From Mycolicibacter sp. MU0102 (GTDB lineage: Bacteria > Actinomycetota > Actinomycetes > Mycobacteriales > Mycobacteriaceae): a stretch of DNA of 64,000 nt. The position numbers and the translations under genes are program-made. Location of the stretch: NCBI RefSeq assembly GCF_963378105.1, contig NZ_OY726398.1:3906001-3970000 (forward strand). Reading direction: 5' to 3'. The notes below the pieces were generated by a model, which was given only the letters and a program-made list of their open reading frames with translations, was not told where the DNA came from and did no database searches. Below, piece by piece: positions 16,406 through 25,632 of this stretch. Position 1 is the first letter of the stretch. Each line of letters starts with the position of its first letter.

Positions 16406-17923
16406 TTAGGACTGGCTCAGCGCGGCGTCGTTGTCGGTCTCGGCTTTGCGCGCGGTGTTGCTCAGCATCTGCTCGACGACGTTCTTGCCCAGGGCACTGT
16501 CATCGGGCAGCTCGATCGGGTAGCTGCCGTCGAAACAGGCACAGCACAGCCGCGATTTGGGCTGCTCGGTGGCCGCAATCATGTCTTCTTGCCCGACATA
16601 CCCGAGGCTGTCGGCGCCGATGGCGCGCCGCACCGCTTCGACCATCTCGGTCTCGTCCTCGACGGCGTTGGCGATCAGCTCGGCCGGCGAAGCGAAGTCG
16701 ATGCCGTAGAAGCACGGCCACTTCACCGGCGGGGAGGCGATCCGCACGTGCACCTCGACTGCGCCGGCCTCGCGCAGCATCCGCACCAGGGCGCGCTGCG
16801 TGTTGCCCCGCACGATCGAGTCATCGACGACGATCAGCCGCTTGCCGCGGATGATCTCCCGCAGCGGGTTGAGCTTGAGCCGAATACCGAGCTGACGGAT
16901 GGTCTGCGACGGCTGGATGAAGGTCCGCCCGACGTAGGCGTTCTTGGTCAGGCCCTGTCCGTAGTCGATCCCGGACTCCTGGGCGTAGCCCACCGCGGCG
17001 GGGATGCCGGATTCCGGCACGCCGATGACCAGGTCGGCCTCCACCGCGTGCTCGCGGGCCAGCCGCCGGCCGATCTCCACCCGGGTGGCGTGTACCGACC
17101 GACCGCCGATGGTGCTGTCGGGGCGGGCCAGGTAGACGTATTCGAAGACGCACCCCTTCGGGGTGGGGTTGGCGAACCGGGTGGAGCGCACGCCGTCGGC
17201 GTCGATCGCCAGCAGCTCTCCGGGCTCGATGTCGCGGACGAACGAGGCACCGACGATGTCGAGCGCCGCGGTCTCCGAGGCCACCACCCAGCCGCGGTCG
17301 AGCCGGCCCAGCGACAACGGCCGCACGCCCCACGGGTCGCGGGCGGCGTACAGGGTGTTCTCGTCCATGAAGGTCAGGCAGAACGCACCGCGCGCCGTCG
17401 GTAGCAGCTCCAGCGCCGCCTGCTCCAGGGAGGTGTCGGCGGCCCGGTGCGCCAGCAGCGCACCCAGGATGTCGGAGTCGGTGGTGGCCACGCCGGGACG
17501 GCGGGTGTCGATCAGCCCCAGTTCGCGGGCCCGACCGGCCAATTCGGCGGTGTTGACCAGGTTGCCGTTGTGACCCAGGGCCACGCCGGTACCGGCCGCG
17601 GTGTTGCGGAACACCGGCTGGGCGTTCTCCCAGGTGGTGTCGCCGGTGGTGGAGTAGCGACAGTGCCCGACCGCCACGTGCCCGGGCATGGCCAACAGCG
17701 TCTGCTCCTCGAACACCTGGCTGACCAAGCCCAAGTCTTTGAAGACCAGCACCTGCGAGCCATCGCCGACTGCGATCCCGGCGGCTTCCTGGCCACGGTG
17801 TTGCAGCGCATACAGGCCGTAATAAGTGAGCTTCGCTACTTCTTCACCGGGAGCCCAAACTCCGAATACGCCGCACTCTTCACGGGGTGCATTCTCTAGG
17901 TCTACTACCTGCTGGTCCGGCAC
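16406..17923 (-). CDS. purF: Amidophosphoribosyltransferase (PurF)
   Basis: The 505-residue enzyme makes phosphoribosylamine from PRPP and glutamine, the committed purine step. A 16-residue propeptide precedes the N-terminal nucleophile C17 (ECGVFG), as in the Bacillus-type enzyme. The PRPP loop is VIVVDDSIVRGNTQRA. Cysteines that fit the [4Fe-4S] ligands are in PKGCVFEY, WPCFYGIDFA and RLCCACFDGSYP, so an oxygen-sensitive cluster is likely. The start is a GTG at 17923. It is the last gene of a leftward run from pepC, 51 bp after the SCP-like gene, and ends 132 bp before operon B begins. Confidence 0.97.
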   Translation of the reverse strand: MPDQQVVDLENAPREECGVFGVWAPGEEVAKLTYYGLYALQHRGQEAAGIAVGDGSQVLVFKDLGLVSQVFEEQTLLAMPGHVAVGHCRYSTTGDTTWENAQPVFRNTAAGTGVALGHNGNLVNTAELAGRARELGLIDTRRPGVATTDSDILGALLAHRAADTSLEQAALELLPTARGAFCLTFMDENTLYAARDPWGVRPLSLGRLDRGWVVASETAALDIVGASFVRDIEPGELLAIDADGVRSTRFANPTPKGCVFEYVYLARPDSTIGGRSVHATRVEIGRRLAREHAVEADLVIGVPESGIPAAVGYAQESGIDYGQGLTKNAYVGRTFIQPSQTIRQLGIRLKLNPLREIIRGKRLIVVDDSIVRGNTQRALVRMLREAGAVEVHVRIASPPVKWPCFYGIDFASPAELIANAVEDETEMVEAVRRAIGADSLGYVGQEDMIAATEQPKSRLCCACFDGSYPIELPDDSALGKNVVEQMLSNTARKAETDNDAALSQS

Positions 17924-17974
17924 GTTTCAGCTGCTCCAAGGGGACGGGCCACAGTGACGATGTTCAGTCTACGG

Positions 17975-18379
17975 TCAACAAGCGTCAAGTTTCACCAACG
18001 GCAACCAATCGGTGATCTCGGCGGCTCGCGAACCCGACAGTCGCAGCTTTCCGGCTGCGGCCGCGTTGCCGGTCTCCAGCAGTCCGGTGGCCAGCAGCAG
18101 CCAGCTGCGCGGATCGGTCTCGACGACGTTGGGCGGGGTGCCGCGAGTGTGTCGCGGACCGGCGATGCACTGCACCGCGACGAACGGCGGGATCCGCACC
18201 TCGACGCTGGCGCCGGGGGCCAGTTCGGCCAGGGTGCGCGCGGTCAGCCGGACGGCGGCCGCCAACTCGGCGCGGTCGGGTGCGGGCAGATTCTCGTCAC
18301 GCAGCCACGCCGCGAGGGCCAGCACCGCTGCGCGGGTTTGTGCCGGGTCGGGCTGTGGACGTGAGCGGGCGGCGGACAT
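17975..18379 (-). CDS. Sterol carrier-like (SCP ortholog) protein, Rv0807-like
   Basis: A 134-residue protein with the pattern of the bacterial SCP-like family next to purF in mycobacteria: a helical N-terminus (TRAAVLALAAWLRDENLPAPDRAEL), a central sheet (GASVEVRIPPFVAVQC), and a C-terminal KLRLSGSRAAEITDWLPLV. Members of the fold bind lipids in a hydrophobic cavity; the ligand is unknown. The ATG at 18379 lies 3 bp after the stop of the epoxide-hydrolase-like gene. Linkage to purF fits M. tuberculosis Rv0807/Rv0808, though no functional tie to purines is known. Confidence 0.8.
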   Translation of the reverse strand: MSAARSRPQPDPAQTRAAVLALAAWLRDENLPAPDRAELAAAVRLTARTLAELAPGASVEVRIPPFVAVQCIAGPRHTRGTPPNVVETDPRSWLLLATGLLETGNAAAAGKLRLSGSRAAEITDWLPLVKLDAC

Positions 18380-18382
18380 GGG

Positions 18383-19225
18383 TCAGTCGATGGGGTGTGC
18401 GGCGAACCAGTCGAGCAACAGGTCGGCGAGCCGGTCCGGCTCAGTGTCGGGAATCCAGTGTGAGACGCCCGCCATGACCTCGAATCGGTAAGCCGCGTCC
18501 ACGTAGCGGACGGTGTTGCGCGCCGCCTTGGGCTTCAGCGCGATGTCGTCGTCGCTCCAGACATACATCGTCGGCACCGAGATCTGCTGGTTGCTGTCGC
18601 GCAGATTCGACAGCGGCATGCCTCGGTACCAGTTGAGCCCGCCGGTCAGCGCGCCCGGTTCGATCATGGCCTGCGCATCCCGTTCGGCCGCGGCCGAAGT
18701 CTGCCCGCTTCGCCGCAGAGCCTTGGCGGCCACCGCGCCGTTCCCGCGCGTCAGCAACCATTCCGGGAGCCGCGGCAGCTGGAAAAACCCCATGTACCAC
18801 GACGCCAGGCCCTGACGACTGGTGACAAACGACTTCAGGAAGGCCGCGGGGTGCGGTACCGACACCGGCGACACCGTGGCGAGCCGCTCGGGCAGTTCGG
18901 CCGCCACTCCCCACGCCACCGCGGCACCCCAGTCGTGGCCCACCAGGTGCACGCGCTGCGCGCCACTGGCGTCGATCAGTGCGCCGATGTCGGCGACGAG
19001 TTCGGACACCCGATAGTCGCGGCGCCGCGGTGGCCGAGCACCGGGTGAATAGCCGCGCTGGTTGGGCGCCAGGCATCGGTAGCCCGCGGCGGTGAGCCGG
19101 TCGATGACGGCGTTCCAGCTGTCGTTTCGCTGCGGGAAGCCGTGCAGCAGCACCACAACGGGGCCGTCGGGCGGCCCGGCGTCGCGAACGTCGAAGACCA
19201 GGCCGTCACGGGTGTAGCGCTGCAT
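18383..19225 (-). CDS. Alpha/beta-hydrolase, epoxide hydrolase type
   Basis: The 280-residue product has the oxyanion motif HGFPQRNDSW near residue 32, the nucleophile elbow GHDWGAA near 101 with aspartate rather than serine, and the late histidine in AGVSHWIPDTEPD. Lid-domain tyrosines appear in SWYMGFFQLP and NWYRGMP. Together these favour an epoxide hydrolase over a haloalkane dehalogenase or esterase. The ATG at 19225 is used; a GTG at 19243 would add six residues, and neither has a strong ribosome site. It lies between an Abhydrolase_9 gene and the SCP gene on the same strand. In M. tuberculosis other genes occupy this interval, so it looks like a local replacement. Confidence 0.87.
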   Translation of the reverse strand: MQRYTRDGLVFDVRDAGPPDGPVVVLLHGFPQRNDSWNAVIDRLTAAGYRCLAPNQRGYSPGARPPRRRDYRVSELVADIGALIDASGAQRVHLVGHDWGAAVAWGVAAELPERLATVSPVSVPHPAAFLKSFVTSRQGLASWYMGFFQLPRLPEWLLTRGNGAVAAKALRRSGQTSAAAERDAQAMIEPGALTGGLNWYRGMPLSNLRDSNQQISVPTMYVWSDDDIALKPKAARNTVRYVDAAYRFEVMAGVSHWIPDTEPDRLADLLLDWFAAHPID

Positions 19226-19258
19226 GGGTGCAGCATTCCGCACGACCCCGGCGGTTGC

Positions 19259-20962
19259 CTAGCCGCCCCGCAGGGCCGCGCGGACGCGCTCGGTATCGGC
19301 CGGCGTCCAGCCGTCGGGTGGCAGCACCGCCACCCAGCCGTCCAGGATCGTGTCGGCATAGTTGTGACCGTGGCCTGCGGGCATCTGCTCACCGTGGAAC
19401 AGGTCGGCGCTGACCTGCCAGAACGTCACCACCGGGTACCAGCGCATGGATGCGGTGCGGTCCGGGCCGGGTGCTTCGGTCAGCCAGTCCGGCCGCGCGA
19501 ACAGCAGGTCCGTCGACCACCACACCACCGGGTCGGAGGCATGCTGCAGGAACAACACCCGGGTGCCGTCCCACGGCGGCGCGGCGATCCGGGCGATCTC
19601 GGCCGGCACCGTGCCCTGCGAGAACCGCACCGTGCGGCCGTTGTCGTAGCGCGGCAACACGGCGGTGCTGCCGGGGTCGCGCCGCACCAGCAGCGCGTGC
19701 CAGAGCGGGCTGGCCTGCGGCGGCCCCACCCACAGCACGGACTCATAGCCCATGTCGGCGATATCGGGCAGCCAGTCGAACGCGGCCTGCCCGGCCATCG
19801 ACCCCAGGCTCTCGCCGTAGAGCACCAGCTTGGGCCGCTGCCCTACTGGAAGGCCACGCCACCGCTCGGCGATGGTGCGCACCAGCAGCCGTCCCGAATC
19901 CATCGATTTGCGTTGGTCGGCCAGGAAGGAGATCCAACTCGGCAGGTAGGAGTACTGGACGCCGACGATCGCGGTGTCGCCGTTGTAGAGCATCTCCAGC
20001 GCATCGGCCGCGGCCGGATCCACCCACCCGGTGCCCGTGGTGGGCACCACCACCAACACCTGGCGATCGAAGGCGTGGGTGCGGTCCAATTCGTCGAGCA
20101 GCAGCTGCATTCGCCCCTGGTCGTCACCGGCGCTGTGCAGCCCGGCATACACCCTGATGGGTTCGCGGGCGGGCCGTCCGTTGATCCGGCTGAGCTCGGC
20201 GGCGTGCACTCCCCCGGCGACGAAGCTGCGGCCCTGACTGCCCAGGGTCGCCCAGGGCGCCAATGACTCGGGGCTGCCGGATCGCTCCGGCTGCAGCGGC
20301 TGGATCGTTCCGGCCACGGTGGCGCTGTCCTCGGGCTGGAACACCGCGCTGGCGCCGGCGAAGAAACCGCGGATCAGCACGCCGTTGATCAAGGTGGTCA
20401 GCAGCACGACGACGATCGCGCTGCCGATGAACATGGCGACTTCGCGGTGCAGGTGCCACCGCCGGATCAGGGCCCGCGCCAGCAGTCGACTGGCGTCGAT
20501 CAGCACCCGCACCGTCGCCACCAGCGCGGCGGCGACCCCGATCGCCACGCCGAGGGTGCGCAGATAGCCCAGTGTTGCCGGGCCCTCGATGCCCAGCAGC
20601 TCGGAGACCTGACGCTGCCAGCCGGCGGCTGGGATCAGCATCAGAACGCACGCGGTCGGGGCCGTCACCACCACTGTTGCCTTGAGTGCGAGCAAGGCCG
20701 GACGCGGCGGCGGCCACCAGCTGGCGCCGCGCAGTAGGAAACGTTCCACCGTGGCGCCGATCAGCACGCCCAGCCCGTAGCCGAAGGCTGCGTTGATCCC
20801 GCCGATCAGTCCCTGGAACACCCAGTCGCGCGGCAGCAGCGACGGGGTCAGCGACAGGCAGAAGAACAGCGCACCGAACGCCACTCCGACGAACCCCAGG
20901 CGCAGCAGGCTCCAAGCCCACACCAGCAGCGGGTGTTTCGCCGGTGGCTCGGCCGCTCCCAT
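19259..20962 (-). CDS. Membrane-anchored alpha/beta-hydrolase (Abhydrolase_9 / DUF2319 type)
   Basis: A 567-residue protein in two parts. The N-terminal 230 residues hold about four to five membrane spans (for example around 18-38, 52-72, 88-110, 128-150, 185-205), matching the family's own N-terminal domain. The C-terminal part is an alpha/beta hydrolase with the serine elbow YGESLGSMAG near residue 375 and a late histidine in GHGHNYADT. The closest M. tuberculosis protein I recall is Rv1069c. The active site would face the membrane surface, so a lipid ester or amide substrate is likely but unknown. The ATG at 20962 is 12 bp past the purL stop. Confidence 0.88.
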   Translation of the reverse strand: MGAAEPPAKHPLLVWAWSLLRLGFVGVAFGALFFCLSLTPSLLPRDWVFQGLIGGINAAFGYGLGVLIGATVERFLLRGASWWPPPRPALLALKATVVVTAPTACVLMLIPAAGWQRQVSELLGIEGPATLGYLRTLGVAIGVAAALVATVRVLIDASRLLARALIRRWHLHREVAMFIGSAIVVVLLTTLINGVLIRGFFAGASAVFQPEDSATVAGTIQPLQPERSGSPESLAPWATLGSQGRSFVAGGVHAAELSRINGRPAREPIRVYAGLHSAGDDQGRMQLLLDELDRTHAFDRQVLVVVPTTGTGWVDPAAADALEMLYNGDTAIVGVQYSYLPSWISFLADQRKSMDSGRLLVRTIAERWRGLPVGQRPKLVLYGESLGSMAGQAAFDWLPDIADMGYESVLWVGPPQASPLWHALLVRRDPGSTAVLPRYDNGRTVRFSQGTVPAEIARIAAPPWDGTRVLFLQHASDPVVWWSTDLLFARPDWLTEAPGPDRTASMRWYPVVTFWQVSADLFHGEQMPAGHGHNYADTILDGWVAVLPPDGWTPADTERVRAALRGG

Positions 20963-20974
20963 GCCGCTGGGGCT

Positions 20975-23269
20975 TTACCCGAACAGTCCCGGCAGCACCG
21001 CTTCGGAGGTGCTGCGCAGTTCGGTCAGCGACACACTGAACTGGCCCTGGACCTCTATCTCCGGCGAGGCCTGGTCCACCACACCGACACGGGTGGCCGG
21101 CAGGCCGCGTGCCTCGCACATCGAGCGCAATCGGCTCTCCTCGGTGCGCGGCACCGCCACCAGCGCCCTGCCCGCCGACTCGGAGAACAGGAAGACGAAC
21201 GGATCGGCATCTTCGGGAAGCAGGATGCGGCAACCGGTTTCACCGGCGATCGACGACTCGACGACGGCTTGGATCAGCCCGCCTTCGCTCAAGTCGTGGG
21301 CAGCCGAGATCAGGCCGTCGCGCGATGCCGCGCTCAGCACCTCGGCGAGCAGCTGCTCGCGTTCCAGATCGACCTTCGGCGGCAGCCCGCCCAGGTGATC
21401 GCCGGTCACCTGCGCCCAGATGGACCCGTCGAACTCGTCGCGGGTGTCGCCGAGCAGGATCAGCGTCTCGCCCGGTTCGACGCCGAACGCCGTCGGAATG
21501 CGGCGGCCGACGTCGTCGATGACCCCGAGCACCCCGACGACGGGGGTGGGGTGGATCGGCGTGGCGCCGGTCTGGTTGTAGAAGCTCACATTGCCGCCGG
21601 TCACCGGAATCCCCAGTGCCGCACAGCCATCGGCCAGACCGCGAACGGCCTCGGCGAACTGCCACATCACCCCGGGGTCTTCCGGAGAACCGAAGTTCAG
21701 GCAGTTGGTGACGGCGATCGGCGTGGCGCCGGTGACGGCCACGTTGCGGTACGCCTCGGCCAGTGCCAGCTGCGCCCCGGTGTAGGGGTCGAGCTTGGTG
21801 TAGCGGCCGGACGCGTCGGTGGAGATCGTGATCCCGCGCCCGGAGGCCTCATCGATACGCAGCATGCCGCCGTCGGCGTGCTCGGCCAGCACAGTGTTGC
21901 CGCGCACGTAGCGGTCGTACTGCTCGGTGATGAAAGCCCGGCTGCACAGGTGCGGGCTGCCCAGCAGCGCAAGCAGAGTCGCGCGCAGCTCCTCCCCCGT
22001 GGCCGGGCGCGGCAGCTTGTCCGAACGGTCGGCGTTCAGCGCATCCTGGGTGTCGGGGCGCGCCACCGGGCGCTGATAGATCGGGCCTTCGTGGGCCACG
22101 GTGCGCGGCGGCACGTCGACGACGGTCTCGCCGTGCCAGGTGATCTGCAGCCGGTCGCCTTCGGTCACCTCACCGATCACGGTGGCGAGCACGTCCCACT
22201 TGGCGCAGACCGCCATGAAGGCGTCCACGTTCTCCGGGGCGACCACGGCGCACATGCGTTCCTGCGACTCGCTGGACAGCACCTCGGCCGGACTCATGTT
22301 CGCCGCGCGCAGCGGCACCTTGTCCAGCTGAATCGCCATGCCACCGTCGCCGGCGGACGCCAACTCGGAAGTGGCACACGACAGTCCGGCACCACCGAGA
22401 TCCTGAATGCCGACCACCAGCTTGGCGGCGTAGAGCTCCAGGCAGCACTCGATGAGCACCTTCTCGGTGAACGGGTCGCCGACCTGAACCGACGGCAGCT
22501 TCTTGCGGCCTTCACCGCTCTCATCCCCGCCGAAGGTGTCCGATGCCAGCACCGACACCCCACCGATGCCGTCCAGCCCGGTGCGCGCACCGAACAGGAT
22601 GATCTTGTTTCCGGCGCCGGAGGCGAACGCCAGGTGCAGGTCTTCCTTCTTCAGCACACCGACACACAGGGCGTTGACCAACGGGTTGCCCGCGTAGCAC
22701 GGGTCGAAGATGGTTTCGCCGCCGATGTTGGGCAGCCCCAGCGAGTTGCCGTAGCCGCCGATGCCGCGCACCACCCCGTCGAGCACCCGGCGGGTGTCGG
22801 GGGCGTCGGCGGCGCCGAAACGCAGCTGGTCCATCACCGCGACCGGGCGGGCGCCCATCGCCATGATGTCGCGCACGATGCCGCCCACCCCGGTGGCCGC
22901 GCCCTGGTACGGCTCGACATAGGACGGGTGGTTGTGCGACTCCACTTTGAAGGTGACCGCCCAGCCGTCGCCGATGTCGACGACGCCGGCGTTCTCGCCG
23001 ATGCCGGCCAGCATGGCCTTGCGCATCTCGTCGGTGGTGGTCTCACCGAAGTAGCGCAGGTGCACCTTGGAGGACTTGTAGGAGCAGTGCTCGCTCCACA
23101 TCACCGAGTACATAGCCAGCTCGGCGTCGGTGGGGCGGCGGCCCAGGATGTCGCGGATGCGCTGGTACTCGTCGTCCTTGAGACCCAACTCGGCGAACGG
23201 TTGCGGGTGCTCGGGCGTTGCGGCGGCGTGTTCGACGGTGTCCAGCGTGGTCGGGGGCGTCACGGGCAC
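20975..23269 (-). CDS. purL: Phosphoribosylformylglycinamidine synthase subunit PurL
   Basis: The 764-residue small-type PurL turns FGAR into FGAM with ATP, using ammonia from PurQ in complex with PurS (both encoded at 26430-27340). Marks: SVMWSEHCSYKSSKVHLRYFGE near residue 55, VESHNHPSYVEPYQGAATGVGGI with the catalytic histidine, IGIQDLGGAGLSCATSELA and the ATP-binding GDTRDEFDGS block. Length matches actinobacterial PurL and not the 1300-residue fused form. Two GTG codons compete as start (23269 and 23263); neither changes the domain. It follows pepC by 22 bp on the same strand. Confidence 0.97.
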   Translation of the reverse strand: MPVTPPTTLDTVEHAAATPEHPQPFAELGLKDDEYQRIRDILGRRPTDAELAMYSVMWSEHCSYKSSKVHLRYFGETTTDEMRKAMLAGIGENAGVVDIGDGWAVTFKVESHNHPSYVEPYQGAATGVGGIVRDIMAMGARPVAVMDQLRFGAADAPDTRRVLDGVVRGIGGYGNSLGLPNIGGETIFDPCYAGNPLVNALCVGVLKKEDLHLAFASGAGNKIILFGARTGLDGIGGVSVLASDTFGGDESGEGRKKLPSVQVGDPFTEKVLIECCLELYAAKLVVGIQDLGGAGLSCATSELASAGDGGMAIQLDKVPLRAANMSPAEVLSSESQERMCAVVAPENVDAFMAVCAKWDVLATVIGEVTEGDRLQITWHGETVVDVPPRTVAHEGPIYQRPVARPDTQDALNADRSDKLPRPATGEELRATLLALLGSPHLCSRAFITEQYDRYVRGNTVLAEHADGGMLRIDEASGRGITISTDASGRYTKLDPYTGAQLALAEAYRNVAVTGATPIAVTNCLNFGSPEDPGVMWQFAEAVRGLADGCAALGIPVTGGNVSFYNQTGATPIHPTPVVGVLGVIDDVGRRIPTAFGVEPGETLILLGDTRDEFDGSIWAQVTGDHLGGLPPKVDLEREQLLAEVLSAASRDGLISAAHDLSEGGLIQAVVESSIAGETGCRILLPEDADPFVFLFSESAGRALVAVPRTEESRLRSMCEARGLPATRVGVVDQASPEIEVQGQFSVSLTELRSTSEAVLPGLFG

Positions 23270-23291
23270 AGTCTATGGCACCGATTTCGGC

Positions 23292-24560
23292 TCAGTCCGG
23301 CGCCAGGAATGCCGTCAGGGCCGCCGCGTAGGAGGTCACGTCGCGTGCGCCCATCAATTCCCGTGCCGAATGCATGGCCAGCTGCGGAGCGCCCACGTCA
23401 ACGGTGGGGATCCCGGTGCGTGCGGCGCTCATCGGTCCGATGGTCGATCCGCAGGGCAGATCGGCCCGATGCTCATAGCGCTGCAGCGCCACCCCGGCCT
23501 GGTCACAGGCCAACGCGAAGGTGGCGGCGGTGCGGCCGTCGGTGGCGTAGCGCAGGTTGGGCTGCACCTTGAGCACCGGGCCGGCGTTGACCGCGATCGG
23601 GTGGCCCGGTTCGTGACGCTCCGGGTAGTTCGGGTGGGTGGCGTGCGCCATGTCCGCCGAAGCCAGCGTGGAAGCGGTCAGCCGGCGCAGGAAGTCCTCA
23701 CGGTCGCCGCCGGCGGCCAGCGTGATCCGCTCCAGCACGGTTAGCAACAGATCGGACTGGGCGCCGTGATCCGACGTCGATCCGACCTCCTCGTGGTCGA
23801 ACAGCACCAGCACCGGCAGGTAGCGGCCGGGCCCGGCGGCGAGCAGAGCCTCCAGCCCGGCGTAGCAGCTGGCCTGGTTGTCCAGCCGCGGCGCGCTGAC
23901 GAATTCGCGGCCCAGCCCGGTCACGGTCGACGGCGCCAGGTCGTGGGTCATCAGGTCGAACCCCAGCACGTCGCGCGGCTCGACGCCGGCGCACTGCGCC
24001 ACGTAGCCGAGGAAGTCCGGGGACCGGCCATCTCCCCAGACCGCGTTGACGTGGCGCTGGGGATCCAGTTTGACCGCGGCGCGGTCGTCGGCCAGGTGGA
24101 TGGCCAGCTGCGGCACCCGCAGGATCGGCTCGTCGATCCGGACCAGATGGTGGCTGATCCCAGAGCTTTCGGCGCCGCTGCGCACCGAGAGCCGGCCGCT
24201 GATCCCCAGGTCGCGGTCCAGCCAGGAGTTCAGCCAGGCGCCGCCGTAGGGCGCCAGGGCCACCAACTGCCAGCCGGCGACCTCGCGGGCGGGGTGCTGC
24301 TTGACCCGCAGGTTCGGGCTGTCGGTGTGCGCGCCGATGATCCGGAACGGGAGGTGGCCGCCGTGCTCCGGACTATTCCATGCAATCAGCGACCCGGCCC
24401 GGACGGTGAAATACCGCCCCGGCGTCTGCGGCCATCGGTCGGTTTCGGCCGCCTCGGTGTAGCCGGCGGCTCGGAGCCGTTCGGCCACCGTGTCGCAGGC
24501 GTGAAACGGCGACGGAGAGGCGTCGATGAACTCGCATAATCCGGTTGCGGTGGCCGCCAT
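23292..24560 (-). CDS. pepC: M18-family aspartyl/leucyl aminopeptidase
   Basis: A 422-residue M18 zinc aminopeptidase. Metal ligands fit GAHTDSPNLRVK near residue 95, DNQASCYAGLEALL near 227 and LFDHEEVGSTSDHGAQS near 255; the double glutamate is the catalytic base region. The C-terminal GSTIGPMSAARTGIPTVDVG and HSARELMG complete the fold. M18 enzymes form large tetrahedral dodecamers and remove N-terminal acidic or neutral residues. The start is ATG 24560. It is divergent from the DyP gene with 52 bp between starts and begins the leftward run that ends in purF. The position matches Rv0800. Confidence 0.93.
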   Translation of the reverse strand: MAATATGLCEFIDASPSPFHACDTVAERLRAAGYTEAAETDRWPQTPGRYFTVRAGSLIAWNSPEHGGHLPFRIIGAHTDSPNLRVKQHPAREVAGWQLVALAPYGGAWLNSWLDRDLGISGRLSVRSGAESSGISHHLVRIDEPILRVPQLAIHLADDRAAVKLDPQRHVNAVWGDGRSPDFLGYVAQCAGVEPRDVLGFDLMTHDLAPSTVTGLGREFVSAPRLDNQASCYAGLEALLAAGPGRYLPVLVLFDHEEVGSTSDHGAQSDLLLTVLERITLAAGGDREDFLRRLTASTLASADMAHATHPNYPERHEPGHPIAVNAGPVLKVQPNLRYATDGRTAATFALACDQAGVALQRYEHRADLPCGSTIGPMSAARTGIPTVDVGAPQLAMHSARELMGARDVTSYAAALTAFLAPD

Positions 24561-24612
24561 GGGGTTAAGTCTTTCGCATCCGGACGCCGATGGGGGCGTT
24601 AGGGTCGATAGC

Positions 24613-25632
24613 GTGCCGTCCGTTCAGCCCGTCACCGCTCCCCTGACCTGTTCGGCCATTTTCCTGGTGGCCACCATCAACGACGGCGGCGAGCAGGCCG
24701 TGCACGACGCATTGCCCGACCTGGCGGGTTTCGCCCGGGCGATCGGCTTTCGCGACCCGACCAAGCGATTGTCGGTGGTGACCTCGATCGGCTCGGAGGC
24801 GTGGGACCGGCTGTTCGCCGGGCCCCGGCCGGCCGAGCTGCATCCATTCGTCGAGCTGACCGGTCCCCGCCACACCGCCCCGGCCACGCCCGGGGATCTG
24901 CTTTTTCACGTCAAGGGCGAGACCTTGGACGTCTGCTTCGAGCTGGCGGGACGGATCGTCAAGGCGATGGCCGGTGCCATCACCGTGGTCGACGAGGTGC
25001 ACGGCTTCCGGTTCTTCGATAATCGCGACCTGCTCGGTTTCGTCGACGGCACCGAGAACCCGGTCGACGACGAAGCGGTGGCGGCCACCGCGGTCGGTGA
25101 CGAGGATCCCGACTTTGCCGGCGGCTCCTATGTGCACATCCAGAAGTACCTGCACGACATGGCCGCCTGGGAGGCGCTGCCGGTCACCGAGCAGGAACGC
25201 GTGATCGGCCGGACCAAGGCCGACGACATCGAGTTCGACGACGCGGTGAAACCGGCCAACTCGCACATCGCGCTCAATGTCATCACCGACGAAGAGGGCA
25301 ACGAACTGGACATCGTGCGGCACAACATGCCGTTCGGCTCGGTGGGCTCCGGCGAGTCCGGCACCTACTACATCGCCTACGCGCGGACGCCCCAAGTCAC
25401 CGAGCAGATGCTGCGCAACATGTTCTTCGGCGATCCGCCGGGCAACACCGACCGCATCCTGGACTTCTCCACCGCGGTCACCGGCGGAATGTTCTTCACC
25501 CCCACCGCCGACTTCCTCGACGATCCGCCGCCGCTCCCCGGAGCAGCGACACCCACCCCCTCCGAGCCCGTCGAGACCACCGGCGTTCAAGGCTCACTGA
25601 ACATCGGCAGCCTGAAAGGAACCTCGCAATGA
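24613..25632 (+). CDS. dyp: Dye-decolorising peroxidase (DyP), encapsulin cargo
   Basis: A 339-residue heme peroxidase. The DyP motif GFVDGTENP (D145) supplies the distal aspartate, H218 in PANSHIALN is the likely heme ligand and R236 in VRHNMPFG the distal arginine. The last residues (GSLNIGSLKGTSQ, 327-339) match the targeting tail that loads DyP into encapsulin shells. The GTG at 24613 gives MPSVQPVTAPLT, matching the length of M. tuberculosis Rv0799c; the frame is open upstream but overlaps pepC. The stop overlaps the encapsulin ATG (ATGA), so cargo and shell are coupled. It likely guards against peroxide stress. Confidence 0.96.
   Translation: MPSVQPVTAPLTCSAIFLVATINDGGEQAVHDALPDLAGFARAIGFRDPTKRLSVVTSIGSEAWDRLFAGPRPAELHPFVELTGPRHTAPATPGDLLFHVKGETLDVCFELAGRIVKAMAGAITVVDEVHGFRFFDNRDLLGFVDGTENPVDDEAVAATAVGDEDPDFAGGSYVHIQKYLHDMAAWEALPVTEQERVIGRTKADDIEFDDAVKPANSHIALNVITDEEGNELDIVRHNMPFGSVGSGESGTYYIAYARTPQVTEQMLRNMFFGDPPGNTDRILDFSTAVTGGMFFTPTADFLDDPPPLPGAATPTPSEPVETTGVQGSLNIGSLKGTSQ
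25591..25629 (+). other. Encapsulin cargo-loading peptide at the DyP C-terminus
   Basis: These codons give GSLNIGSLKGTSQ after a proline-rich linker (residues about 300-326). The SL-x-IGSLKG core is the known loading signal that docks in the shell's inner pocket. Its presence together with the adjacent shell gene identifies the loaded nanocompartment. Confidence 0.9.
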
